NCBI RefSeq assembly: GCF_010907035.1
Contig: NZ_QUMK01000053.1
Coordinates: 1-40,253, forward strand
Source: Rhodopseudomonas sp. BR0M22
Lineage (GTDB): Bacteria > Pseudomonadota > Alphaproteobacteria > Rhizobiales > Xanthobacteraceae
Length of the DNA stretch: 40,253 nt
Direction: 5' to 3'
Shown: one piece after another, positions 20,396-28,942 of the stretch
Numbering within the stretch: position 1 is the first letter of the stretch
Layout: the number at the start of each line of letters is the position of its first letter
Notes under the pieces: generated by a model
What the model was told of the DNA's origin: nothing
What the model saw: the letters and a program-made list of their open reading frames with translations, nothing else
Database searches by the model: none
Translations under genes and position numbers: made by a program

Positions 20396-20863
20396 CAGGA
20401 TCGGGCGGGTCGTCGGATCGCCAGCAGCGCCGGCAAAATCATGGCTCAGAGACGGGTGCAGCATGGCTTTCGGTATTTGAACCCCCAGGGAACTTCCCAG
20501 ACACCGGAACCGCGACCTGCGGTCAAGCCGCAAAGCGCCGGCGACGCGCGCGGCGCCGCGGCTCCGGCACGACGCAGCGGCGGAATACGGTAAATATGGG
20601 TCGAGTGCGGTTTTGCTGCAAGCAGGGAGATTCCGGAGGCTGCTCCCCGCTCAGGAGTCCACGAAGCTGCGCCTCGCCGGAACGCGGTTAACGGCAGGTT
20701 CTGCAGTTGCCGCGGATGGGGACGACCGCGTTCAGACGCGATCAATCATGCGCCGCGCTTGTCGGGCATTTGTGGCGCAGTTTAGCGAGTTTCGGCACAT
20801 CATTTTACGCGCCGTTTATCCATGGCGACCGATCCTGCGACCGAATCAGGATCGGTGACCGCC
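20396..20863. other. Intergenic region between clpS and the tadG-like gene
   Basis: About 470 bases between divergent genes, shortened by 69 if clpS starts at 20464. It should hold both promoters. I see no gene, no clear hairpin terminator and no convincing operator. Confidence 0.4.
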
Positions 20864-22315
20864 ATGTCTTTTACTTCTCTCATCTCGCGGCTGGAGCGCG
20901 ACGCTGCCCGTTTTCGTAGCGCCGATGGCGGCAACATCGCGGTCATCTTCGCCATCGCCCTGCTTCCAATGCTGGGGTTCGTCGGCGCGGCGGTCGACTA
21001 TTCTCGCGCCTCACGGGCGCGGACAGCGATCCAAACCGCGCTCGACTCTACCGCCCTGATGGTCGCCAAAGACCTCACCAGCGGAAAGATCGACGCGTCC
21101 AGCGTTCAGAGCGCGGCCAATACTTATTTCAAGGGTCTCTATAACAACACCGAGGCGGCGAACATCGCCGTCACCGCGGCGTACACCCCCAAGACATCGT
21201 CCGAGAATGCCAAACTCATCGTCAACGGCTCAGGTTCGGTCACCACCGAGTTCATGAAGGTGATGAACATTGCGACGATGAACGTGGGCGCGTCGTCGAC
21301 CACCACCTGGGGCGGCACACGGCTCCGCGTGGCGCTGGCGCTCGACGTCACCGGCTCGATGGACAGTGCGGGCAAGCTCACGGCGATGAAAACCGCCGCC
21401 AAAAAGCTCATCGACACGCTCAAGGCGACCGCTACTACCAAGGAGGACGTCTACATCTCGATCGCGCCGTTCAACGTCATGGTCAACGTCGGCACCGGCA
21501 ACAAGAATGCCACCTGGCTCGACTGGGACACGAGCTACGGAAGCTGCAAGTCGAAATACACCACGAAGAACACCTGCCAAGCGGGCGGCGATAATTGGAG
21601 TAATCGATCCGGCACATGCAGTTCGACGAAAACTCTGAAGAGCGCATGCGAGGCAGGCGGTCACACATGGAACGCCAGCAACGTCAACAATTGGACGGGT
21701 TGTGTCACCGACCGCATCCAGAACTACGACACCACCAAGACGGCTCCGACGACGACCAACCCTGACACTCTATTCCTGGCACAAAATTATTCGGACTGCA
21801 GGGCGTCGCTGCTGCCGATGAAATCGGCCTATGAGGCGACCGAATCAGATTCGTCGACCGACACCACCACACTGAAAGGCCGCATCAACACCCTCACCGC
21901 GCAGGGAGGCACCAATCAGGCGATCGGCATGTTCTGGGCGTGGATGACGCTGCAGTCGACGGCACCGCTGTACACGCCGGCAAAGGACTCGGAATACAAA
22001 TATACCGACGCAATCGTCCTGCTGTCAGACGGCCTGAATACCAAGGACCGCTGGTACGGCAACGGCTATGATCCGTCGCCCGAGGTCGATGCCCGACAGA
22101 GGATTTTGTGTGACAACATCACCACCAAGGTCAATTCCGTTCCGGAGACCACGATTTACACCATCCAGGTCAACACCAGCGGCGACCCGGTCTCTTCGGT
22201 CTTGAAGTATTGTGGCTCGACCGGCGGGTTTTTCTCGACCACGACCGCGTCCGGCATCCAGGACGCCTTCCAGGAGGTCGGAGCCTCGCTCACCAAGCTG
22301 CGTCTCTCGAAATAG
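20864..22315 (+). CDS. TadG-like pilus/secretion protein with VWA domain
   Basis: A 483-aa protein. The N-terminus (about residues 19-46) has the Tad pilin-like segment GGNIAVIFAIALLPMLGFVG, placing it in the TadE/TadG-type group that is anchored by a single helix. A VWA domain follows, with a MIDAS-like DVTGS at 161-165 and LLSDGLNT near residue 390. Between them and inside the VWA domain lies a Cys/Gly/Trp-rich insertion (228-280) containing two similar units, CQAGGDNW and CEAGGHTW. TadG proteins belong to the tight-adherence pilus machinery, but no other tad gene is in this window, so it is an orphan here. I chose the ATG at 20864; the frame is open 14 codons upstream. Confidence 0.85.
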   Translation: MSFTSLISRLERDAARFRSADGGNIAVIFAIALLPMLGFVGAAVDYSRASRARTAIQTALDSTALMVAKDLTSGKIDASSVQSAANTYFKGLYNNTEAANIAVTAAYTPKTSSENAKLIVNGSGSVTTEFMKVMNIATMNVGASSTTTWGGTRLRVALALDVTGSMDSAGKLTAMKTAAKKLIDTLKATATTKEDVYISIAPFNVMVNVGTGNKNATWLDWDTSYGSCKSKYTTKNTCQAGGDNWSNRSGTCSSTKTLKSACEAGGHTWNASNVNNWTGCVTDRIQNYDTTKTAPTTTNPDTLFLAQNYSDCRASLLPMKSAYEATESDSSTDTTTLKGRINTLTAQGGTNQAIGMFWAWMTLQSTAPLYTPAKDSEYKYTDAIVLLSDGLNTKDRWYGNGYDPSPEVDARQRILCDNITTKVNSVPETTIYTIQVNTSGDPVSSVLKYCGSTGGFFSTTTASGIQDAFQEVGASLTKLRLSK

Positions 22316-22690
22316 GCCAGCATCACCCCCGTGCCGGCCCTATCCGACCCGGGCTGCGTCTCCCGTGAAGATAGGCCGCTCGCGTCGCGGAGCGGTCCGC
22401 CGGCAGCCGCACCGCATTGCAGCATGGGGTTCGATCCCTTCGAATCCTCGGCATCGGCGCAACAGATGCTTAACCTTTTCGAAACCGCCCGCTCCTAACC
22501 TCATCCCCTAAACATTCGCGCTCGCCGAACAAAAGCCGCGTCAATTCAGCCGCTTACCGATTCCATCGGCATGGCCGCTGGTGCCGGGCAAGCGGGTGAT
22601 TCCAACGCTGGACTGACATGTCGCCGGGGCGGACGGGCATAATTTTGCCTCACGGACCGGTGAATGATGACAAATCGGACGGGGACGTTC
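22316..22690. other. Intergenic region upstream of the dacF-type gene
   Basis: About 375 bases between two genes on the same strand. No terminator hairpin with a T-run was found after the tadG-like stop. Base composition is more mixed than in genes, as expected for a promoter region. Confidence 0.4.
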
Positions 22691-24403
22691 ATGCACCGCA
22701 ATAATTTGTTCCGCTCGCGGGCCCTGCGAGTCTGCGTGCTCGGCTTGGCCACGATCTCCGCTGCGGTGATCTTCACGACCGACAACGCCGATGCGCGGCG
22801 GCGCCACAAGCATCATTCCCGTCACCACGTCGAGCGCAACGCTTATAATCCCGCCTTTGCGTCGATCATTGTCGACGGCAATTCCGGCGCGGTTCTGACC
22901 GCGACCAATCCGGACAGCTTGCGCCACCCGGCATCGCTCACCAAAATCATGACCCTGTACCTGCTGTTCGAGAAGCTCGAACAGGGCAAGCTCAGCCTCG
23001 ACAGCGAGATGGAAGTGTCCGAGCACGCTTCCGAGCAGGCTCCGACCAAGCTCGGGCTGCGTCCCGGATCGACGCTGCGGGTCGAAGACGCGATCAAGGG
23101 CCTCGTCACGCGCTCGGCCAACGACGCCGCGGTGGTGATCGCCGAGGCGGTCGGCGGCAGCGAGAGCGACTTCGCCCGGATGATGACGCGCAAGGCGCGT
23201 GCGCTCGGCATGTCCCGCACCGTGTATCGCAACGCGTCCGGCCTTCCCAACGACGAACAGGTCACCACCGCGCGGGACCAGTCGATCCTCGGCCGCGCCA
23301 TTCAGGACCGCTTCCCCCGCTACTATCGCTACTTCTCGACCAGCGTGTTCACCTATCGCGGTCAGGCGATCCGAAACCACAACCGACTGCTGGGGAACGT
23401 CGAAGGCGTCGACGGCATCAAAACCGGCTACACCCGCGCGTCTGGCTTCAACCTCGTCACCTCGATGCACCGCGGCAACCGCTTCCTGGTCGGCGTCGTG
23501 CTCGGCGGTCGCAGCGGCGGCTCGCGCGACGCCATCATGCGCAATCTGCTCGCGGAGAATCTGGAAAAAGGTGCGACGCGCCGCACGGTCGCCGCGATCA
23601 CCGAACGCTCCTCGGGGGCGGACGATACGGAAGTGGCCGAGAACACCCGCACGGCTCCCGCGGTCCAGGTCCAGGGCGCCGTTCAGGTCGCGTCGGCAAC
23701 TCCCGAAGCCGTGCTTCCGACGCCGCGTCCTGCGGTGCCGCTGACGCGATCGGCCGCCGCGCCGGAGCCGAAGCCGGAGCCCGGCCCGTTCAACAGCGGT
23801 AGCCTCGAAACCAAGCCGCTGGTCATCATTCCGGGATCGGCCGAACCGATGAAGCCGGTGCGGGTCAAGACCGTGCAGGTCAAATCCGCTCCGATCAAGC
23901 TGGCCTCAGCGGTCGCCGCGCCCCCGGTCACCAACACTATTCCGTCGGCCCGTCGCGACCCGGCCGAAACTTCGGACGCCGCCATTGCCCGAACCGAGAC
24001 GATCCAGCAGCCCGCCGGACATGGCACGGGACAAGGATTGCTCGGCGTGCTCCCGGCCGCCGTTCTGCCGCCGAAGAACACGCAGGCTATGGCCTACGCC
24101 GACCCCGCCACCGTTCCTGCCGTGCAGCAGCAAGGCGCGATCAAGACGGTGTCCCACACCGGATGGATCATTCAAGTCGGCGCAATGGAAAGCGAAACCG
24201 AAGCGCGCAAGCGGCTCGAAGCGGCGCGCGAACGCGCCAGCGGGTTGCTCGGCAAGGCCGACCCGTTCACCGAGACCGTCTCCACCAAGGGTGATCGCAA
24301 GCTCTATCGCGCACGCTTCGCCGGGCTCGAACGCGATGAAGCCGAAGCCGTCTGCCGCAAGCTGAAACGCTCCGACATCTCCTGCTTCACCATCAAGAAC
24401 TGA
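22691..24403 (+). CDS. D-alanyl-D-alanine carboxypeptidase with SPOR domain
   Basis: A 570-aa penicillin-binding protein of the S11 (DacA/DacF) family. It removes the terminal D-Ala of peptidoglycan pentapeptides in the periplasm. The three active-site motifs are S82LTK85, S142AN144 and K244TG246. The N-terminus is a signal peptide, followed by a basic His/Arg-rich stretch. The catalytic part ends near 300. A long Pro/Ala/Val-rich linker of about 190 residues leads to a C-terminal SPOR domain (about 491-570, GWIIQVGAMESETEARKRLE), which binds glycan at the division site. I chose ATG 22691, preceded by GGGGACG; ATG 22664 would add nine residues. A strong terminator follows. Confidence 0.93.
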   Translation: MHRNNLFRSRALRVCVLGLATISAAVIFTTDNADARRRHKHHSRHHVERNAYNPAFASIIVDGNSGAVLTATNPDSLRHPASLTKIMTLYLLFEKLEQGKLSLDSEMEVSEHASEQAPTKLGLRPGSTLRVEDAIKGLVTRSANDAAVVIAEAVGGSESDFARMMTRKARALGMSRTVYRNASGLPNDEQVTTARDQSILGRAIQDRFPRYYRYFSTSVFTYRGQAIRNHNRLLGNVEGVDGIKTGYTRASGFNLVTSMHRGNRFLVGVVLGGRSGGSRDAIMRNLLAENLEKGATRRTVAAITERSSGADDTEVAENTRTAPAVQVQGAVQVASATPEAVLPTPRPAVPLTRSAAAPEPKPEPGPFNSGSLETKPLVIIPGSAEPMKPVRVKTVQVKSAPIKLASAVAAPPVTNTIPSARRDPAETSDAAIARTETIQQPAGHGTGQGLLGVLPAAVLPPKNTQAMAYADPATVPAVQQQGAIKTVSHTGWIIQVGAMESETEARKRLEAARERASGLLGKADPFTETVSTKGDRKLYRARFAGLERDEAEAVCRKLKRSDISCFTIKN

Positions 24404-24438
24404 TCGCTGCCGCACAGCGGCTTACAGATTACAGAGCG

Positions 24439-24468
24439 AACGCGACCGGGCCGTCCCGGTCGCGTTTT
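24439..24468 (+). terminator. Rho-independent terminator after the carboxypeptidase gene
   Basis: A 12-bp perfect inverted repeat (AACGCGACCGGG / CCCGGTCGCGTT) with loop CCGT is followed by TTTT-containing sequence. It lies 36 bases past the stop. Confidence 0.87.
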
Positions 24469-24635
24469 GCGTTTCTGGCTGCCCGCCCGTTCACCCGCAC
24501 GCAGGGCGGGAAACCACTCGTCAATGATTAACCGATAAAAATGGAGGCAATGGCCACGCCGAAACGGCGGGCATTGGCGTCACGACGGGTCTCAGGGCAC
24601 TCGCGGTCTGTAGCGTTTAGTTGCGTTGCTGGAGT

Positions 24636-25364
24636 TTAGCTGCGATGCGTTCGAAGCAAGGTATCCTTGGCCGCGTTTACGCGGGCGGCAAGGTACGTCG
24701 ACCCCCCTTGGTCGGGATGCAATTTCTTCATGAGGGTACGGTGCGCGCGCCCGATCTCGTCCGCCCCCGCACCCGGCTGCAGGCCAAGGATCTCATAGGC
24801 TTCCTCGGTCGTCATTTTAATGCCCGACGCCTGGCTACGCTGCCCCCCTGCCGCATCTCCATGCGCGTTCTGACGCCAAGCGGGAAACCGGCGGTCCAGA
24901 TAGCTTTCAAGTAGCGCACAGCTCTCGGCATCGAAGCCGGACAGCATCGCGGCGAGCTGGCCGAGGTCGAATTCGTCCAGAGACCGGCCGGCATTTGGGC
25001 CGGCCAGGACGCGCCCGGTCATCGCGCCGCTGTCGTGGTCCAAGACCATTTCGAGATAGTGCGACCGCACCGTCGAGGCTTGCCCGCGCGACCTTGCGCC
25101 TGCGCCGCCGAACAGCCCGCCGAAATTGCCGAAGCCGGCATTCTGCAGCGGCGTCCAGCCCAGCAGCCCCGCGCCGAACAGGCCGAGCGGAATCGCGACT
25201 GCAAGTTCGCCCTTGGCGCCGGTAAACAGCGCTGCCGCCAGCGTCACAATACCGCCAGCGATCTTGAGCGCCCGCGCCAGCACCGCCGGATTGGCGGAGC
25301 GGTACATCTGCAGCAGCGTGTAAATGACGAAAACGGCGATGGCGCCGGCAATCAACGTAGGCAT
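24636..25364 (-). CDS. Membrane J-domain protein, Pam18/TimB-like
   Basis: A 242-aa protein. Hydrophobic segments at 2-20, about 33-50 and 56-70 place the N-terminus in the membrane. A middle region (97-165, YLEMVLDHDSGAMTGRVLAG) is typical of alphaproteobacterial members. A J domain occupies the extreme C-terminus (185-240) with the HPD triad at 216-218 in KKLHPDQGGSTYLAARVN. Its last part, GGSTYLAARVNAAKDTLL, follows the mitochondrial Pam18/Tim14 pattern rather than that of DnaJ. It should stimulate an Hsp70 (DnaK) at the membrane. The VWA gene ends 53 bases upstream on the same strand, so the two may be cotranscribed. Confidence 0.87.
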   Translation of the reverse strand: MPTLIAGAIAVFVIYTLLQMYRSANPAVLARALKIAGGIVTLAAALFTGAKGELAVAIPLGLFGAGLLGWTPLQNAGFGNFGGLFGGAGARSRGQASTVRSHYLEMVLDHDSGAMTGRVLAGPNAGRSLDEFDLGQLAAMLSGFDAESCALLESYLDRRFPAWRQNAHGDAAGGQRSQASGIKMTTEEAYEILGLQPGAGADEIGRAHRTLMKKLHPDQGGSTYLAARVNAAKDTLLRTHRS

Positions 25365-25417
25365 GGTCGGAATATAGGGCGATCATGCCGAAAAAGCACG
25401 ACGCCGCACTCTTCTCG

Positions 25418-26164
25418 CTACCGCATCTGCCCGAGCAGCAATGCCGCGCCGCCACCGCTTGCGGCCAGCCGCTGTAGCGCCTCGCGGCCGCCTGCCGCGT
25501 ATGCGGCGGCGGCACGGAGAAGCTGACGGAGCTGCTCCGCAGCCCCCGGATCGAACCGGCACCAAGCCCCGCCGCTGAGACGGGCTATTTCGCGGAACGT
25601 CTGCTCGGCGACCGGGTCGACGCCCTCCTGGAAGACGAAGACAGGCACCTTGAGCATCCCGAGTTCACCGGCCTTGGCGCAGAGCTCGTCCGCGGCCTCT
25701 TCCATCGCATCACCGACGAAGACGACCGCCCGCACCCCGGCGCTGACCGCTTCGCGGCGGGCGTCGGACAGCACCCGGCCGATCTGTGTGTGACCACCGC
25801 GGCAGTCGATCTTGCCCATCAGCCGCGCCAATTCGGCGCCGGATGAAATCCACCCCGACGCCCTGCACTCGTTCATCCCGCAATAATAGACGAGCCGGAC
25901 ATCCAAATTGCCGATCGCCTCAGCCTCGCGAAACATGTCGGCCTGGAGCGCACACGCCATATCCCAAGTCGGTTGCCGGCTCATGGTGGCGTCGAGCGCG
26001 AACACCAGACGGCCACGCGCCCCTGCGCTTCCAGGCGCCATCGCCCGCGCCTTGGCGACGAACGCCGCGATCTCATCCGACGATGACGAGGCCGCGGGCA
26101 TGCGCCCGGCCTGTTGCGTCTGCAAGGACGGATCGGTCGAAGATCGGGTGGGGTCTCGGGGCAT
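25418..26164 (-). CDS. VWA domain protein
   Basis: A 248-aa soluble protein with a von Willebrand A fold. Residues 53-62 (LVFALDATMS) carry a MIDAS-like D58-x-T60-x-S62, and later segments are TQIGRVLSDARRE and AVVFVGDAMEEAADELC. The N-terminal 30 residues are polar and probably disordered. There is no signal peptide or TM segment. The C-terminal region (GREALQRLAASGGGAALLLGQM) is Ala/Gly-rich. I do not know its partner. It immediately precedes the Pam18-like J-protein gene on the same strand. I chose the ATG at 26164; a TTG 14 codons earlier is the alternative. Confidence 0.83.
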   Translation of the reverse strand: MPRDPTRSSTDPSLQTQQAGRMPAASSSSDEIAAFVAKARAMAPGSAGARGRLVFALDATMSRQPTWDMACALQADMFREAEAIGNLDVRLVYYCGMNECRASGWISSGAELARLMGKIDCRGGHTQIGRVLSDARREAVSAGVRAVVFVGDAMEEAADELCAKAGELGMLKVPVFVFQEGVDPVAEQTFREIARLSGGAWCRFDPGAAEQLRQLLRAAAAYAAGGREALQRLAASGGGAALLLGQMR

Positions 26165-26267
26165 CGGACTCGCTTCGGTTCGGCGAGTCGTATGTGGCGA
26201 CGACAAGATCGACGGTCAATGCGGAAGACTGGTTCTGCAAAAACCGTCCGAGCCAGGCGAGCAAGGA

Positions 26268-27086
26268 CTATCTCGCAGCAACCACTCTGCGTGCTGGCTG
26301 ACTGGACTGACCGGCAGATTGACCGTCGAGGAACCGATCGAGCGACGCTGCAATCGCATTCTTGACCGCATCGGGCCCGCGATCACTCATCTCAGTGTGC
26401 TGGAAACCGGTCTTCACGACCGTGATGCCGGCCTTGTCGCAAACGTCCTGCGCCGGGATCACGCCAGGATCCGTCTTGAAAACCGGATCGTGCGAACGGA
26501 ACGTCAGCGTCTTGAACCGACCGTCGACCATGAACGGCACGCGCAGATTATCCAGCGTCACCACGCGCCTGATCCGGTCGGGATGAAGCTGCGCGTAGTA
26601 CATCGAGATATCGCCGCCGTTGGAGTGCCCGACCATCGTCAGATGCTGATAGTCGGCGTTCGGGACGATGGCCTTCAACTTCGCGATCGCAAAGTCGATA
26701 TTGGCGACGCCTCTTTGGTAAACCGGCAGCCGCCCGACATAGGGCTCGCCCACCTTGGTCATCAGCGGGGCGTCGCTCGGCAGATCGTGCTGGATGCTGA
26801 CTGCGAGATAGCCGCGCACCGCAAATAGATTGGAAAGGAACGAGTACTCCGTGAATTTCACGGTATTACCGTGATTGAGCACGGCGACCGGGAGCTCCGC
26901 CAAACCGGCTTCGGCCTGCATCTCTTTGTCGCGACGGACCGCGATCGCGATTTCGACCGGCCGTTGCCTGGACGTGTCGAAGAACGTCAGAGTCTGGTGA
27001 CGGATCGCCCACTTCGAGGCAGTCAAGTACGCGACCGATGATACGACGCACAGCGCCAGAAGAACTGTGATTCCGCGGGTCATCAT
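26268..27086 (-). CDS. Alpha/beta hydrolase, membrane-anchored or exported
   Basis: A 272-aa protein with an N-terminal hydrophobic segment (residues 5-24, a signal peptide or anchor) and an alpha/beta hydrolase fold. The nucleophile elbow is GHSNGG, the oxyanion region is VLNHGNTVKFTEY, and a candidate catalytic His lies in TGFQHTEMSD. The central part (YQRGVANIDFAIAKLK) is dienelactone-hydrolase-like in spacing. The substrate is unknown. Base composition is somewhat less GC-rich than its neighbours. A perfect 16-bp palindrome lies about 110 bases upstream of the start. Confidence 0.82.
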   Translation of the reverse strand: MMTRGITVLLALCVVSSVAYLTASKWAIRHQTLTFFDTSRQRPVEIAIAVRRDKEMQAEAGLAELPVAVLNHGNTVKFTEYSFLSNLFAVRGYLAVSIQHDLPSDAPLMTKVGEPYVGRLPVYQRGVANIDFAIAKLKAIVPNADYQHLTMVGHSNGGDISMYYAQLHPDRIRRVVTLDNLRVPFMVDGRFKTLTFRSHDPVFKTDPGVIPAQDVCDKAGITVVKTGFQHTEMSDRGPDAVKNAIAASLDRFLDGQSAGQSSQPARRVVAAR

Positions 27087-27194
27087 TCATCCCGTGTCGG
27101 TCAGCGGCCCACGCCCAGGGACGACCGACAACGCGACTATAAATCACAGCCACATGACAGGAAGATCAAAGATTAGCAGATTACCGCTTCGTCA

Positions 27195-27210
27195 TTGTGC
27201 AATTGCACAA
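27195..27210. promoter_or_regulatory. Perfect 16-bp palindrome, candidate operator
   Basis: TTGTGCAATTGCACAA is its own reverse complement. It lies 109 bases upstream of the alpha/beta hydrolase ATG in non-coding DNA. Size and TTG...CAA ends resemble sites of dimeric regulators such as the MarR group, but no regulator gene is nearby, so this is a guess. Confidence 0.4.
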
Positions 27211-27347
27211 GCCCCCGTCAGCAGGTGCCGGCAGCTTTCTCGACCGACTGCAGGTGGTCGGAACTCCTTCCAACCCGCCTTCCCGCACGCTGACGCCGTG
27301 CTACGTTCTGCCGCCGATGCGACAGTCCATGCCGGGACCAATTAGCT

Positions 27348-27549
27348 AAGCGCCGGCGCGATACACGCGACGAGCGTCGGCATCGGCGGCGCCGCGGGCG
27401 AGAAAATTGCGTCGGACGGACGGCAACAGAGGTTGCGAGCTGCTTTGCGATGAATCCGAAGCCGACCGGACGGCCACGATCGAACTCAGCCTGGGGCTGA
27501 AGCCGGGCTCGCAGCCCCCCGTCCAGGTGGCGATCAGCGGCGGGGCTTG
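27348..27549 (+). pseudogene. Possible coding remnant upstream of panC
   Basis: An open frame of about 66 codons, closed by a TGA at 27547-27549, reads CELLCDESEADRTATIELSL and then LKPGSQPPVQVAISGGA near its end. The composition looks protein-like, but there is no ATG or convincing start and no family I recognise. It may be the 3' relic of a lost gene or chance. Confidence 0.2.
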
Positions 27550-27616
27550 ATAAGATCGGATTCCTTCCCGCCGCCGCTAACGCGGCTTGTCTCCGCTGAC
27601 CGCGATCGAGCCTTTG

Positions 27617-28468
27617 ATGTCCCGTCCTCCCGTTGTCGCCCGCACCCTCCCTGCCCTTCGCCGCGCGCTCGCCGAGCTCCGCCGACGCGACGCCAGCGTC
27701 GCGCTGGTGCCGACCATGGGCGCGCTGCACGACGGCCATCTGTCGCTGGTGCGACTGGCCAAGCGCCGCGCCGACAAGGTGATGGTGTCGGTTTTCGTCA
27801 ACCCGACCCAGTTCGCACCCCACGAGGACTTCGGCTCCTATCCGCGGACCTTCAAGGCCGATGCCGCCAAGCTGGCCGCGGAGAACGTCGACCTGATCTG
27901 GAATCCCGACGTCAAGGTGATGTACCCGGACGGCTTCGCCTCCAGGATCTCGACCGAAGGCCCCGCAGTCGCAGGCCTCGAAGACCGCTTCCGCCCGCAC
28001 TTCTTCGGCGGCGTCGCCACGGTGGTCGGTAAGCTGTTCATCCAGTGCCGGCCGGACGTCGCAATCTTCGGCTCGAAGGACTTCCAGCAGCTTCGCGTGG
28101 TGACGCGGATGGCCGCCGATCTCGACCTCGGCGTCAAGGTGATCGGCGCACCGACCGTGCGCGAGCGCGACGGCCTCGCGATGTCGTCGCGCAACGTCTA
28201 TCTGTCGGCGGAAGAACGGGCGGTGGCGCCGACACTGTACCGAGCCATGAAGGATGTGGCCAAGCGCGCGAAAGCCGGCAAGAGCATCGCGTCGTCGCTC
28301 GCCGCAGGAGCCGAACAGATCACCGCGGCAGGCTTCGTGCTCGACTATCTCGAAGCCCGCCACGCCGAATCGCTGGCGCCCGTCAAATCGCTCAAGGATG
28401 GGCCGGTCAGGCTGCTGGTCGCCGCCAAGCTCGGCAAGACCCGGCTGATCGACAATATCGCGGTGTAA
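27617..28468 (+). CDS. panC: Pantothenate synthetase
   Basis: A 283-aa enzyme that condenses pantoate and beta-alanine with ATP hydrolysis to AMP, the last step of vitamin B5 synthesis. Conserved segments are [15 protein letters not shown] with the HIGH-like H38-D-G-H41, [16 protein letters not shown] and MSSRNVYLS. Length is normal for the family. I chose the ATG at 27617; a TTG ten codons earlier has no better ribosome-binding site. panB is not adjacent. It is convergent with the DUF1489 gene (18-base gap). Confidence 0.96.
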   Translation: MSRPPVVARTLPALRRALAELRRRDASVALVPTMGALHDGHLSLVRLAKRRADKVMVSVFVNPTQFAPHEDFGSYPRTFKADAAKLAAENVDLIWNPDVKVMYPDGFASRISTEGPAVAGLEDRFRPHFFGGVATVVGKLFIQCRPDVAIFGSKDFQQLRVVTRMAADLDLGVKVIGAPTVRERDGLAMSSRNVYLSAEERAVAPTLYRAMKDVAKRAKAGKSIASSLAAGAEQITAAGFVLDYLEARHAESLAPVKSLKDGPVRLLVAAKLGKTRLIDNIAV

Positions 28469-28486
28469 GGCGCACGGGCCCTACGC

Positions 28487-28906
28487 CTACAGTAAGCCAA
28501 GCTCGCGCAACTCGCGGCGCATCGCCTCCGGCATCGCCGCGATCCCCTCGGCAGCCTTGCCGAGGTCCGGCGGGGCGTCGGCTGCGGCGAGATAGCGCCA
28601 GCCTTGGAACGGCCGCATCGGCCGCGGGCTGACCGGATGCACCTCCGGCTCCAGCACCAGCCGGCAGCGGCTGACGCCGTCACCGTCGCGAAACGGCTCG
28701 ATCGCGACCAGTCTCTCGCGCGCTGCGATCTCGCCGCGGATCACCCAATACAGCGACCCACCATCCAGCAATTCAGCGTCGCGCTTCGGAACCATGCGGG
28801 TGATGTGGACGTGCGGACCAGCCCGTCTGCCGCGCTCCGCAACACGTTCGGTCAAATCCTTCACCGACTCGCAGCCGACCGCGAGCTTGATGAGATGCAG
28901 TGCCAT
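28487..28906 (-). CDS. DUF1489 family protein
   Basis: A 139-aa soluble protein of DUF1489, a family largely confined to alphaproteobacteria. Matching segments are LIKLAVGCESVKDL at the N-terminus, RMVPKRDAELLDGGSLYWVIRG (in two parts) and PFQGWRYLAAADAPPDL. I know of no established function. It follows the unrecognised two-TM gene by 36 bases on the same strand and may be cotranscribed with it. Confidence 0.85.
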   Translation of the reverse strand: MALHLIKLAVGCESVKDLTERVAERGRRAGPHVHITRMVPKRDAELLDGGSLYWVIRGEIAARERLVAIEPFRDGDGVSRCRLVLEPEVHPVSPRPMRPFQGWRYLAAADAPPDLGKAAEGIAAMPEAMRRELRELGLL

Positions 28907-28942
28907 CGCCTTGGAACATCCTGATGCGGCGAGTGCCGCAGA

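Larger units (their letters stand above)
27087..27616. other. Intergenic region between alpha/beta hydrolase and panC
   Basis: About 530 bases between divergent genes. It holds a perfect 16-bp palindrome at 27195-27210. The second half (27348-27549) has a coding-like open frame on the plus strand that lacks a good start. The rest shows nothing I recognise. Confidence 0.5.

Noticed and set aside
26860-26874. Inverted repeat CACGGTA-T-TACCGTG
   Set aside because: It lies inside the alpha/beta hydrolase coding sequence, where short inverted repeats arise by chance in GC-rich codons.
27218-28363. Long open frame of 381 codons on the minus strand opposite panC
   Set aside because: It is the antisense shadow of panC; its translation is rich in His/Arg/Gly with no motifs, as typical in GC-rich genomes.
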